DNA of 64,000 nt from NCBI RefSeq assembly GCF_014697475.1, contig NZ_JACJRV010000001.1, positions 434,001 through 498,000 on the forward strand. Direction: 5' to 3'. A model generated the notes under the pieces. That model worked only from the letters and a program-made list of their open reading frames with translations, searched no databases and had not been told where the DNA came from. This document shows, one piece after another, positions 18,253-27,230 of the stretch. Position 1 is the first letter of the stretch. Each line of letters begins with the position of its first letter. The DNA comes from Nostoc sp. FACHB-152 (lineage in GTDB: Bacteria > Cyanobacteriota > Cyanobacteriia > Cyanobacteriales > Nostocaceae). The position numbers and the translations under genes were made by a program.

Positions 18253-18636
18253 ATGTCTGAAGAACGAGAACGAGAGCAAGATTTTCGTCCAGTCAATCAA
18301 ATTTTAGGAGCGCAACCGTCATTAGGGCCAGTTCCTGCTGATCAAATTTTTCCTTGGTTAGTAATTGCCCTAACTTCGTACTTCCTGATTAATGGGATTT
18401 TTGGTGGTTTATTCACTGATGATTTTCAAAAATGGTTGTGGACTATCTTAATCGCCGGTTGGGGAATCGCAACTTGGTGGATATTGTCTGGTGGTAGGAG
18501 TTGGCGTTTTTTAAGTAAATTTATCGGAGTTCCAACTTGGACTAGAGGCTTTGCTCGTTATCAAAGCTTGCTGGAAATTAATCATGAAGCAAAAAATCGG
18601 AAAAAAGAGCGTCGGCACCCCAGGACAAGAAAGTAG
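18253..18636 (+). CDS. VirB3-like inner-membrane protein
   Basis: A 127-residue protein with two adjacent membrane helices at about residues 33-52 and 60-80 and a basic C-terminus ending in RKKERRHPRTRK. VirB3 proteins are about 100 residues, have paired N-terminal helices and are encoded immediately before the VirB4 ATPase, with which they associate. The VirB4-like gene begins inside this one (ATG 18584, 53-base overlap), which suggests translational coupling. Direct sequence similarity is too weak for certainty. Confidence 0.6.
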   Translation: MSEEREREQDFRPVNQILGAQPSLGPVPADQIFPWLVIALTSYFLINGIFGGLFTDDFQKWLWTILIAGWGIATWWILSGGRSWRFLSKFIGVPTWTRGFARYQSLLEINHEAKNRKKERRHPRTRK

Positions 18637-21331
18637 ATTAACGCCATTTGAAGATGCTTTACACTTAGCGACCATGCTACGCATTGCATTAGATGGGCGT
18701 GATATTGGCGCATACCTTTTAACCAAAGGAACTCAAAAAGATAGATTTTGTTTTGTCTTTGGGTTTGAGTGTAAAGGTATCCATACCACTTTAAGAAGCG
18801 AACAAATTAATACTATTTTTAATAACCTTGAGTCTGGTTTAAAAGATATCCCCGAAGGCGAAAGAATGACCTTACACATGGGGTCTTTTAGTTCTGACAA
18901 ACAGCGTCAACAAGAACTAGGAGACTTAATCAAGCGATCGCCATCGAGGGATATTAAGTATCTAGTCATGGCAGAACGAGCCAGAATCAGAGAACTAACT
19001 GCTGCTGGGATTCGCAAGCCGAAATTTTTGCGTATTTATGTAACTTATACAATAGAACCAAATTCTACTAATGCCGATGATTGGATCGAAAAACTATTAG
19101 GACGAGCCGAATCTTGGTGGTTAAAATTTAAAGGCGAACTAGAAGATATTGAAAATCAACGGATAGAAACTGTTATTGCTAACGCTTATCAGCAAGGCTT
19201 TTGTCGTTGGGAACAGTTATTATCTAACAAAATGGGTTTAGATATTAAACCGTTAAATTCAGAAGAACTTTGGGAAGAAGTATGGTTAAGATTTAATGAA
19301 ACAACACCTATAGAAATTCCCCAATTAATTACATTAGATGAAAATGGACTACACGAGCAAGTTAATCCTGATTTAAGTAGTAGCAAATTGCTGGTTGAAA
19401 ATATCCACAGCACAACTTTGCTAATGGAATCGAGTGTACCTACTGCTGATCGCCGTTGGGTACATATTAACAATCATTACATCGGGGCGATGTCATTTCT
19501 CGAAAAACCGGGTGGTTGGCCGAATAAATTTGCCCAACTGAGGTATTTATGGGAACTGCTGGCTAGGGAAACGGTAGTTGATACAGAAATTTTTTGTCAG
19601 TTAACCGCAGCGAACCCGGCTATAGTCAAAACCACATTGCAACGGGTGCTGAAACAGTCGAATATGTCAGCACTGATGGCGCAAGAAAAAAGTAAAACAA
19701 TTGATGTTAACGCGCAATTAAAGTTAAAAAAATCGGTTGCAGCCCAAGAACAGTTGTATGAAGGAGCCGTACCGATTTATACAGGAATTGCAATTTTTGT
19801 GCATCGTCGCTCACCAGAAAAATTAGACGAAGCGACTAGATACATCGAAAACTGTTTTCAACGGCCTGCACAGGTAATTAGAGAAACAGAGTACGCCTGG
19901 AAAGTTTGGCTGCAAACTTTACCCATAGTTTGGGAAGGCTTATTAGTCAAACCATTTAACCGCAGACAGTTGTATTTAACCAGTGAAGTGCCGGGATTAA
20001 TGCCTTTAGTGATGACCAAAGCCGGAGATAAATATGGCTTTGAGTTAGTAGGAGAAGAAGGTGGCACACCCATACATTTAGATATGTTTAACCAGCACAA
20101 AAACTTGGCACTGTTTGCCACTACCCGTGCAGGTAAATCTGTTTTAGTGTCGGGAATCTTAACTCAAGCATTGGCGCATAATATTCCAGTTGTCGCCTTA
20201 GACTTCCCTAAACCAGACGGGACATCTACGTTTACCGACTACACCGAGTTTATGGAGGGGAATGGCGCATACTTTGATATTTCCAAACAGTCGAATAACT
20301 TATTTGAACAACCAGATTTAAGGTCGCTCTCAGCAGAAGATCAAAAAGATCGCTTGATTGATTATATCGGCTTTCTGGAATCAGCCTTAATGACAATGGT
20401 TTTAGGCTCATCTACCGAAAATCAGCTACTCGCGCAAACCGTCCGTTCTCTGCTCAACTTGGCTTTAGGAGCCTTCTTTGCCGATGAAGGCATTCAAGAA
20501 CGCTATCGCCTAGCTATAAACGGTGGTTTTGGTAGCCCAGAATGGGAAAAAACCCCCACCTTAAAAGACTTTCTCTACTTCTGTTCGCCAGAACATTTAC
20601 GCCTTGATTCTGTCAGTGGCAGAGTTGACGATGCACTTAGTCAAATTCAACTCCGCTTAAGGTTTTGGCTTTCCAGTCGTGTTGGACAATCGATTTCTGC
20701 ACCCTCTAGCTTTCCTACCGATGCTCAACTTTTGGTCTTTGCTTTGCGGAACCTCGCTGATAACGAAGATGCAGCCGTCTTATCTTTAAGTGCATATTCC
20801 GCCGCCCTGCGACGTGCGTTAAGTAGTCCAGCTTCTATCTTCTTTATTGATGAAGCCCCAATTTTATTTGAATTTGACCAAATTTCAGATTTAGTAGGCA
20901 GAATTTGCGCCAACGGTGCAAAAGCCGGGATTCGAGTCATCCTCTCAGCCCAAGACCCCGATACGATTGCTAAATCAAAGGCATCATCCAAAATTTTGCA
21001 AAACTTGTCAACCCGATTAATCGGTCGTATTCAACCAGTTGCAGTTGATAGCTTCGTCAGTATTTTGAAATATCCCCGCGACATCATTTCGCGCAATGCT
21101 TCCGAAAGCTTTTTCCCTCGCAAAGAAGGAGTTTATAGCCAATGGTTATTAGATGATAACGGCATTTATACATTCTGCCGTTACTATCCAGGGTACGAAC
21201 AATTAGCAGTAGTTGCTAACAACCCCCACGAACAAACTGCACGTAAAAAAGCTATGCAAGAACATAGAGATAAATATGAAGCGGTATCTATATTTGCGCG
21301 TCAGTTATTAGCTTCGCTGCGGGGGAGTTAA
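18584..21331 (+). CDS. VirB4/TraC-family type IV secretion ATPase
   Basis: A 915-residue protein starting at ATG 18584 (a TTG at 18551 is in frame). The C-terminal half is an AAA-type ATPase: Walker A ATTRAGKS with Gly517-Lys518-Ser519 and Walker B IFFIDEAPILF with Asp756-Glu757, followed by LSAQDPDTI. The N-terminal 400 residues are the VirB4-type domain that docks on the inner-membrane complex. It powers assembly and transport in type IV systems and is the strongest marker in this cluster. No VirB11 or VirD4 ATPase is encoded in the window. Confidence 0.88.
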   Translation: MKQKIGKKSVGTPGQESRLTPFEDALHLATMLRIALDGRDIGAYLLTKGTQKDRFCFVFGFECKGIHTTLRSEQINTIFNNLESGLKDIPEGERMTLHMGSFSSDKQRQQELGDLIKRSPSRDIKYLVMAERARIRELTAAGIRKPKFLRIYVTYTIEPNSTNADDWIEKLLGRAESWWLKFKGELEDIENQRIETVIANAYQQGFCRWEQLLSNKMGLDIKPLNSEELWEEVWLRFNETTPIEIPQLITLDENGLHEQVNPDLSSSKLLVENIHSTTLLMESSVPTADRRWVHINNHYIGAMSFLEKPGGWPNKFAQLRYLWELLARETVVDTEIFCQLTAANPAIVKTTLQRVLKQSNMSALMAQEKSKTIDVNAQLKLKKSVAAQEQLYEGAVPIYTGIAIFVHRRSPEKLDEATRYIENCFQRPAQVIRETEYAWKVWLQTLPIVWEGLLVKPFNRRQLYLTSEVPGLMPLVMTKAGDKYGFELVGEEGGTPIHLDMFNQHKNLALFATTRAGKSVLVSGILTQALAHNIPVVALDFPKPDGTSTFTDYTEFMEGNGAYFDISKQSNNLFEQPDLRSLSAEDQKDRLIDYIGFLESALMTMVLGSSTENQLLAQTVRSLLNLALGAFFADEGIQERYRLAINGGFGSPEWEKTPTLKDFLYFCSPEHLRLDSVSGRVDDALSQIQLRLRFWLSSRVGQSISAPSSFPTDAQLLVFALRNLADNEDAAVLSLSAYSAALRRALSSPASIFFIDEAPILFEFDQISDLVGRICANGAKAGIRVILSAQDPDTIAKSKASSKILQNLSTRLIGRIQPVAVDSFVSILKYPRDIISRNASESFFPRKEGVYSQWLLDDNGIYTFCRYYPGYEQLAVVANNPHEQTARKKAMQEHRDKYEAVSIFARQLLASLRGS

Positions 21332-21529
21332 ATAGGGTAAAAAGTAATGAAAATTATTATAAATATAAAATTTCTAAAATATGTTGTGTTGTAGGCATCT
21401 TGCCGCCCTTATAAGATGAATATCTTGTCTTAATCTAGGACAGATGAAAAACCCAAACCACAAGAAAAATCGCTAGGTTTATATTAAAAAATATCATGCT
21501 TTGACTTACACAATTTTAGGCAAAAACTT

Positions 21530-22378
21530 ATGCGGAAAACAACCTTACTTACACTGGCATTCTCTAGCTTATTAGTCTTACCCGCAGTAGCTATAAGATT
21601 GGGTGAACAAGGGGGACTGGGGGATGTTTTATCTGATTTTGAACAATACTCTAAAGATTTCCAAAATTATCTCCAGTATAATGTTCAAAGCAATTTTGGC
21701 CAGCAAGATTATATAACGCCATTTGCCCTGAAAAATAACAGTGAACCAGTACTATTTAACATACCCGATCCAGTGGCTGCGGGACAAGAAGCTCGCGATC
21801 GTATTTTTGATAATTTCATATCAAATAAATTTGAAAACAACCCTGTAGTTAATGGTGCAAGAGTTAGTAATGAAATTAATCGGATAGTTACTCGTAGTGC
21901 TGTAACCGGAGTGCTTGGTCTAAAGGGACAACGGCGTTTAGCATTCAAGTTGAACGAAGCACAAGAGAGTCTAGAAAATATTACACAATATGCAGCTGAT
22001 GCTGATCAGGGTGATTTAAGTAATTTAGTTAAAGGCCTTACAAATGATTTGTGTCGTGCAGTGAGCTCAGGAGGGGGCGCAGGAGGGGGCGCAGGCGCAG
22101 GGGCGGCTGCGGCACAGATTTCGCCTTTATGCCAAGCGAATGTACAACTACAAATTGTTAAAATCCTTGCCGAACAATCAAAAATTAACGCCGAAACTCT
22201 TGGTCAAACAGTGCAAACAAACCAAGCTTTGCAATACTCAAATTTAAATTTAACTAATATTTCCCAACAAGTTGAAGAAACAAATCGCGCGCGCAGAGTT
22301 GATTCATCCGCAGAAGCCGCCAGACTTTTACGCACCACTTCCCAAATCGATTTATTTGGCAGAAAAGAAGAAAAATAA
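21530..22378 (+). CDS. Secreted protein of the secretion cluster, possibly VirB5-like
   Basis: A 282-residue protein with a signal peptide (MRKTTLLTLAFSSLLVLPAVA) and a mostly helical, Gln/Asn-rich mature part. Its place between VirB4- and VirB6-like genes is where VirB5, the minor pilus-tip protein, is usually found. Residues about 181-198 form a Gly/Ala stretch (GGGAGGGAGAGAAAA) encoded by a GC-rich 12-bp duplication, which separates two helical segments that carry paired Cys residues (LCRAV and LCQAN). Similarity to VirB5 itself is not evident, so the assignment rests on position and secretion. Confidence 0.5.
   Translation: MRKTTLLTLAFSSLLVLPAVAIRLGEQGGLGDVLSDFEQYSKDFQNYLQYNVQSNFGQQDYITPFALKNNSEPVLFNIPDPVAAGQEARDRIFDNFISNKFENNPVVNGARVSNEINRIVTRSAVTGVLGLKGQRRLAFKLNEAQESLENITQYAADADQGDLSNLVKGLTNDLCRAVSSGGGAGGGAGAGAAAAQISPLCQANVQLQIVKILAEQSKINAETLGQTVQTNQALQYSNLNLTNISQQVEETNRARRVDSSAEAARLLRTTSQIDLFGRKEEK
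22069..22092 (+). repeat. 12-bp GC-rich in-frame duplication
   Basis: AGGAGGGGGCGC is repeated twice in tandem at 22069-22080 and 22081-22092, followed by further GGCGCAGG variants. It codes for the Gly/Ala linker of the secreted protein and contrasts with the AT-rich surroundings. Confidence 0.85.
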
Positions 22379-22433
22379 TCAATTAATATATAGAGATTTT
22401 ATTTCTAAGAGGTTGTTAGAAAAGTGGTTTACT

Positions 22434-22600
22434 GTGATAGGCACTTATCGAGTCCCCCTAGCCCCCCTCAAGAAGTTCCCGTGTACACACAAGTTATCGA
22501 ATCACTACCAGTTCTGGAATTACCCCACCCTAACCCTCCCCTTGGAAAGGGGAGGGGACAATTTCCCCCCTTTATAAGGGGGGATTAAGGGGGGTAATAA
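22434..22600. repeat. Intergenic repeat element with two G/C-rich hairpins
   Basis: Inside the secretion cluster, 22534-22543 pairs perfectly with 22547-22556 (CCCTCCCCTT / AAGGGGAGGG), and 22565-22572 pairs with 22576-22583 (CCCCCCTT / AAGGGGGG). Upstream, the 14-mer GTGTACACACAAGT at 22481-22494 recurs exactly at 48945-48958. This looks like a dispersed intergenic repeat. It could attenuate transcription between the upstream and downstream halves of the cluster. Confidence 0.7.
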
Positions 22601-22752
22601 TGTGATTAATATCACAGCTAACACTTTTCAAACAACCTCTAAAACAAGGCACTCGTAGAAGCAAGCAATAGATAACAGTAAACAAAGAAGAAAAATTTAC
22701 TAAGTTTTTTCAACAATTAAATATGAATCCTAGACAAACAACGTGAATCAAA

Positions 22753-23796
22753 ATGCAGCTTTATCTTTTACAAGCATTTACCGACACCCTTAGAGATGGT
22801 GCTGTCAACGCCAGAAGTATTACTGAAGGTTGGGACGCTCAATGGGTTAGTTTATTACAAACAGACACCCAGAATAACTTATATGGTGCGCTCACAAATT
22901 TGGGAGTGTTTTTCGCTGTTGGTACTCTTTTATTTTTTATGGTGCAATGGCTGAAAGATGTTATCTACAGTGAATATTCTCGTCCGATATCTGGTTTGAT
23001 TTGGCCTTTTGTTGTCGTTGTTTTATTAAGTAACACTGGTAGTGGTAGTATTCTTTCGGCATTAACTTTAGGGTTAAAAGATTATATCAATTTTGTGAAT
23101 CAGCAAGTAGTAACCACAGCCGATATTAATAGGAATTATCAGCAAGCCATAAATATGAGTGTTGCGGAAGAAATAGCTGGTTCTTTATTGCGTCCTTGCC
23201 AAGCACTAACTGGTGAACAACAAATTAGATGTTTTGATAGAGCAAATGATCAATTGACTGACCTTTGGCAGGAATATAGAAATGTATACGGTAAAAATAA
23301 TAGATGGATAGATAGATTAGAAAATCAAGTTAATCAAATTCAATTTGGTAGTATCAGTGATGCAGAATTTAATGCCCTATTAGGAAACACAGCCCAAACA
23401 ACTATTAAAAACTTTTTAATTTCGTTGCAATTTGCTTTTCAAAATTTGCTGGAAGCTACGATGTTATTAATAGCAGTTTTAGGGCCAGTGGCAGTAGGTG
23501 CTTCATTATTGCCAGTGGCAGGCAAGCCGATTTTTGCATGGCTTACAGGCTTTTTATCTGCTGGGATTGCCAAGATTTCTTTTAATATTATTGCTGCATT
23601 GACAGCCACAGTAATTGTTGATGTTGTTAATAGCCGAACTATAGATATCAACTCTAATAATCCTGATTTAATGTGGTTTATAATTTTTTTGGGAGTTTTA
23701 GCACCTTTGTTATCTTTATTATTGGCAGCAGCAGGAGGGTTTGCAGTTTTTAGCGCAATTAGTAATACAGAAACTTTGGTAAAAAATAGAGTTTAA
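22753..23796 (+). CDS. VirB6/TrbL-like polytopic membrane protein
   Basis: A 347-residue protein with several hydrophobic segments at about 49-66, 80-100, 225-255, 262-293 and 307-335. A soluble loop at about 110-215 separates the first two from the rest and contains two Cys residues (RPCQALTG...IRCFDRA). VirB6/TrbL proteins form the polytopic inner-membrane core of type IV channels and have this architecture. The call relies on topology and on its place after VirB4 and before the VirB8-like genes. It is about 370 bp away from the upstream gene, with a repeat element between. Confidence 0.65.
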   Translation: MQLYLLQAFTDTLRDGAVNARSITEGWDAQWVSLLQTDTQNNLYGALTNLGVFFAVGTLLFFMVQWLKDVIYSEYSRPISGLIWPFVVVVLLSNTGSGSILSALTLGLKDYINFVNQQVVTTADINRNYQQAINMSVAEEIAGSLLRPCQALTGEQQIRCFDRANDQLTDLWQEYRNVYGKNNRWIDRLENQVNQIQFGSISDAEFNALLGNTAQTTIKNFLISLQFAFQNLLEATMLLIAVLGPVAVGASLLPVAGKPIFAWLTGFLSAGIAKISFNIIAALTATVIVDVVNSRTIDINSNNPDLMWFIIFLGVLAPLLSLLLAAAGGFAVFSAISNTETLVKNRV

Positions 23797-23833
23797 ACTG
23801 GGTATTTTTTAAGGTTGAATAGGGGGTGATAAT

Positions 23834-24646
23834 ATGGTCAATATCCTTAAAAAGAAACACGAAAAGCGAATAGGAAGTGTGCTGACAACTTTTGCGATCG
23901 CCACTTTTAGTTTGCAAATTTTAGTACTACTTCTATTCATCATTCAAGGCTTAAATATTCGCCAACTGAGCCTGAGAAAACCACCTAACTTTGTGCAAAT
24001 GGTAGATGGTCAAACAGTAGGTGCAATTGATGATTTAGAAAGAGATCCCGAAACCATCCTGCGATTCGTATCTAAAACAATGGTCGCCATGTTTAACTGG
24101 TCGGGAAAGCTACCACCTCAATCTATTGAAGAAGTCGCCAAACCAAAACCAGATAAAGGAATTCAGGTCAGAAATAGAAATGTCACTACTAGCACTTGGA
24201 TAGCTAGTTTTGCAATTTCAGAAGATTTTCGTCAAGGTTTTTTAAGTGCGATCGCCGACCTCACACCGCCAGAAGTTTTTAATAACAACCCCAGCCAAAG
24301 CATTACAGCACAATTAATTATTAAACGCCTATATCCCCCCGAAAAAATTGCCCCCGGAAAATGGCGCGTTGGTATGGTAGCTGACTTAATTCAAACCAAA
24401 CGCTCAGATAACCGCAGAAGAGTTACATCATTTAATAAAGATTTATTAGTCCGTGCAATTGATTATTATCCTTATCCCCTAAGCGAAAATAGCACCGACC
24501 TCCAAAAAGCAATCTATAATACACGCACAGACAAACTAGAAATTTACGAAATTCGTAATTTGTGTTTGTTGGATGAGTACGGTAATCAACAAGATAAAAC
24601 CGGTCAATGTCTCAATAGAAGACCAAGAAGTAGTTTTCTAAGATAA
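23834..24646 (+). CDS. VirB8-like bitopic membrane protein, copy 1
   Basis: A 270-residue protein with one N-terminal membrane helix (about residues 18-43) and a periplasmic domain that begins QMVDGQTVGAIDDLERDPETILRFVSKTM. VirB8 proteins have the same layout and an NTF2-like periplasmic fold. It is clearly paralogous to the next gene, sharing V[QD]-DGQ, ERxPETIxRFV and the W-S-x-K-xPP motif. The C-terminus has a Cys pair (NLCLLDE...GQCLNR). The VirB8 call is from topology and context. Confidence 0.6.
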   Translation: MVNILKKKHEKRIGSVLTTFAIATFSLQILVLLLFIIQGLNIRQLSLRKPPNFVQMVDGQTVGAIDDLERDPETILRFVSKTMVAMFNWSGKLPPQSIEEVAKPKPDKGIQVRNRNVTTSTWIASFAISEDFRQGFLSAIADLTPPEVFNNNPSQSITAQLIIKRLYPPEKIAPGKWRVGMVADLIQTKRSDNRRRVTSFNKDLLVRAIDYYPYPLSENSTDLQKAIYNTRTDKLEIYEIRNLCLLDEYGNQQDKTGQCLNRRPRSSFLR

Positions 24647-24758
24647 ACTTTTCACAAATAATCAAATAAGCTATTGCACCTACAAGTTGCACAATTGACA
24701 TTTTGGGTAAAAACTTCAAACCCTCTCCCCCGCTCCCCTGCCACTCTGCCTTTGAACC

Positions 24759-25439
24759 ATGCAAATCCTCAAGACAGAAAATAAAAAAAGTAACATTCTT
24801 CCTTTATTTGCAGTCGCCACATTTGGCTTAAATGTGTTCGCCTTACTGCTGCTCTTTTTTCATGGGTCTATGTTACAAGCTCTTAAACAACAATTAACAC
24901 CGCGAAGTTTAGTACAGCTGATAGACGGTCAAGCCATTACCGTAGATCCTAAACCAAGTTTTGAGCGTCATCCTGAGACAATTCGCCGCTTTGTAGGCGA
25001 AACCATGAGCTTAATGCTAACTTGGTCAGAAAAACAACCACCAAAAACAGTCTGGGATACTAGCTCCCAAATGTTATCTAATAATATTAAGCAAAAATTA
25101 TTGCTAGAACTGACTAATTTAAAATCAGCTTCCCAATTTGAAACTATTAATACCGGCTCTGAATATGTATTAGTGATTGATAGCATTTCCCAGCCAACCC
25201 AAATAGCAGAGGGAGCATGGAAAGTAGAGTTGTTTGCTCATCAATTAAGTTTTACTAATTATGACAAATTAGGAGATTCAAGTTCATTTAATAAGCAAAT
25301 TTTAGTTCGATCCGTAGACGAATCAGCCACAACATTACCACAAAAACCAACGCTGTGGCATTTAGCAGCTTATCGCCTTGGCGAAGCTCGACTAGAAATT
25401 TACAATATATGTGACATAAAAGACAAAAATTGTTCCTGA
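24759..25439 (+). CDS. VirB8-like bitopic membrane protein, copy 2
   Basis: A 226-residue paralogue of the preceding protein: one N-terminal helix (about residues 14-35), then LVQLIDGQAITVDP and ERHPETIRRFVGETMSLMLTWSEKQPP. It ends with a Cys-containing tail (NICDIKDKNC), as copy 1 does. The pair probably arose by tandem duplication and could form a hetero-oligomeric VirB8 ring. It is 112 bp downstream of copy 1 and 22 bp upstream of the VirB10-like gene. Confidence 0.6.
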   Translation: MQILKTENKKSNILPLFAVATFGLNVFALLLLFFHGSMLQALKQQLTPRSLVQLIDGQAITVDPKPSFERHPETIRRFVGETMSLMLTWSEKQPPKTVWDTSSQMLSNNIKQKLLLELTNLKSASQFETINTGSEYVLVIDSISQPTQIAEGAWKVELFAHQLSFTNYDKLGDSSSFNKQILVRSVDESATTLPQKPTLWHLAAYRLGEARLEIYNICDIKDKNCS

Positions 25440-25461
25440 AATTATCAGCAATCTATATACT

Positions 25462-27000
25462 ATGACTTCATATTCCATTTCATCAGAAATTCCGCCTCAA
25501 AGTCTGGCAAACCACCCCAGCACGGAGCCGCCAAAACCAGCAGAATACTCCGACTGGGAATCTAAAATAGCAAGACTAGTAGGTTTTGAAGACGAATCAA
25601 AAACTGTGAATGTCGAAGCCACAGAAGAACTAGACATTCCAGAAAGTTTAACTGCTGACCCACAAGAACTTAAAGCTAAACAACCGCTATCAACTAATCC
25701 CTTTGCCAAATTAACCCTAGTAGCATCGGCTACCTTTGTTGTAGTTATGCTAACTGGAGTGTTTTTATCACAACTTATGGGTGGAAGCGGTCAAAAGGCG
25801 AATAAGATTGCTACCATTACTACCCCACCAACCACGGCTCCCCGCCAGCGAAATTTAGAACAAGAAATCGAGACTTTAAAAACAAAATTAGCTCTTGCCG
25901 AACAAGCACAGGATCTCACAGCCGCTCAACAAAATTTGAGGAATGGAGACACACTGTCAAGGTTAGATGGCAGAACAAACTCTCGTAACAATGTTGCTAC
26001 CAGAACACAAGCAGTACCAACACCCGCACCAACAGTTTATCTGCCTCGACCAACAGCACTAGGCGATCGCATCGCTACTCGACCCGTTACGCCAACCGTT
26101 GTGCTACCTCCTGTGACCCAGGTTTCCCCACCATCACAACCAGCAGTTACTACCCCACCACCTCCACCAGACCCCTTGCAAGAGTGGGCAAGGTTAGCTA
26201 AATTAGGCAGCTACGGTATGATATCCCTCACTGGCACATCTGCTGTGAATGTCGCCCAAGCTGCCCCAACACCCAACAATGCCAATGACAATGTTGTGGC
26301 ACCAGAACTATCACAACCTCAGCCAAACTCTGAAGCACAAGGGACGAGATCTGTACCCGTTGGAACTAGTGTCAAAGCGGTAGTAGCCACAGCAATTTTT
26401 GGAGAAACCACTAGGTCAAGAAATAACGACAAAGATGATGAAGACAAAAATACATTTGTCATCCAATTAAAAGAACCCTTAAAGTCAGCAAATGGCGAAG
26501 TTGTCATCCCGGCAAAAACCGAATTATTAGCTGAAATTAAGTCACTTTCAGAACAAGGTCTGGTGCAGCTAAATGTAAATAAAATTGTCACTGTAGATAA
26601 GGGCAATGTTATACAAAAAGCCTTACCCAATAATGCAATTACTATTCGCGGTGTCAGAGGTAAACCATTAATTGCAAATAAATTTCCTAATTCCAGTGGA
26701 TCTATTGCCAGCATGGACTTAGGAGTATTTATCTTGGGTGGTATTGGCAAAGCCGCAGAGTTATATAACAGAACCGATTCTAGAGTTGTGTTTACAAATA
26801 ATACTTCTTATGTAGATAATAGTAATCCCAAACGTAACATTGTAGCTGGTCTTTTTGAGGGTGGTTTTAACTCTGTAATTCCGCAGATTTCACAACGTAA
26901 CCAACAGGCGATCGCTCAATTAAGCCAACAAACTAACGTCTGGTTGATTCCTGCTGGTAAAGAAGTGGAAATATATGTAAATCAATTATTGCAGTTTTAG
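25462..27000 (+). CDS. VirB10/TrbI-like channel protein
   Basis: A 512-residue protein with VirB10 architecture: a cytoplasmic N-terminus of about 85 residues, one membrane helix (about 88-108, LVASATFVVVMLTGVFLSQL), a coiled coil and Pro-rich periplasmic linker (about 128-240, with PPPPPDP), and a C-terminal beta domain from about 295. The last contains VVIPAKTELLAEIKSLSEQG and ends with VWLIPAGKEVEIYVNQL, matching the VirB10 pattern of pore-domain beta strands. VirB10 bridges inner and outer membranes and passes on energy from the ATPases. Here it precedes the VirB9-like gene, the reverse of the usual order. Confidence 0.72.
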   Translation: MTSYSISSEIPPQSLANHPSTEPPKPAEYSDWESKIARLVGFEDESKTVNVEATEELDIPESLTADPQELKAKQPLSTNPFAKLTLVASATFVVVMLTGVFLSQLMGGSGQKANKIATITTPPTTAPRQRNLEQEIETLKTKLALAEQAQDLTAAQQNLRNGDTLSRLDGRTNSRNNVATRTQAVPTPAPTVYLPRPTALGDRIATRPVTPTVVLPPVTQVSPPSQPAVTTPPPPPDPLQEWARLAKLGSYGMISLTGTSAVNVAQAAPTPNNANDNVVAPELSQPQPNSEAQGTRSVPVGTSVKAVVATAIFGETTRSRNNDKDDEDKNTFVIQLKEPLKSANGEVVIPAKTELLAEIKSLSEQGLVQLNVNKIVTVDKGNVIQKALPNNAITIRGVRGKPLIANKFPNSSGSIASMDLGVFILGGIGKAAELYNRTDSRVVFTNNTSYVDNSNPKRNIVAGLFEGGFNSVIPQISQRNQQAIAQLSQQTNVWLIPAGKEVEIYVNQLLQF

Positions 27001-27230
27001 TCATCAGAATTTATAACTTATACTAAGTTGCGTTCAGAAATAGTATTCCTACTATCAGCCCAATTTACTATCTTTGATTGCAACTTGGTATTAGCAGTCA
27101 GAAGTCAAAATTGCTCCGATTGTTGCAGATATAAACTCATAATTTTGCATCTGTTCTAGCTTTTTAACTCTGGCTTATAAATTCTTTTAAATTTTGAATT
27201 CTCTACTCATCCATTTTGGCGTTTACAGCC

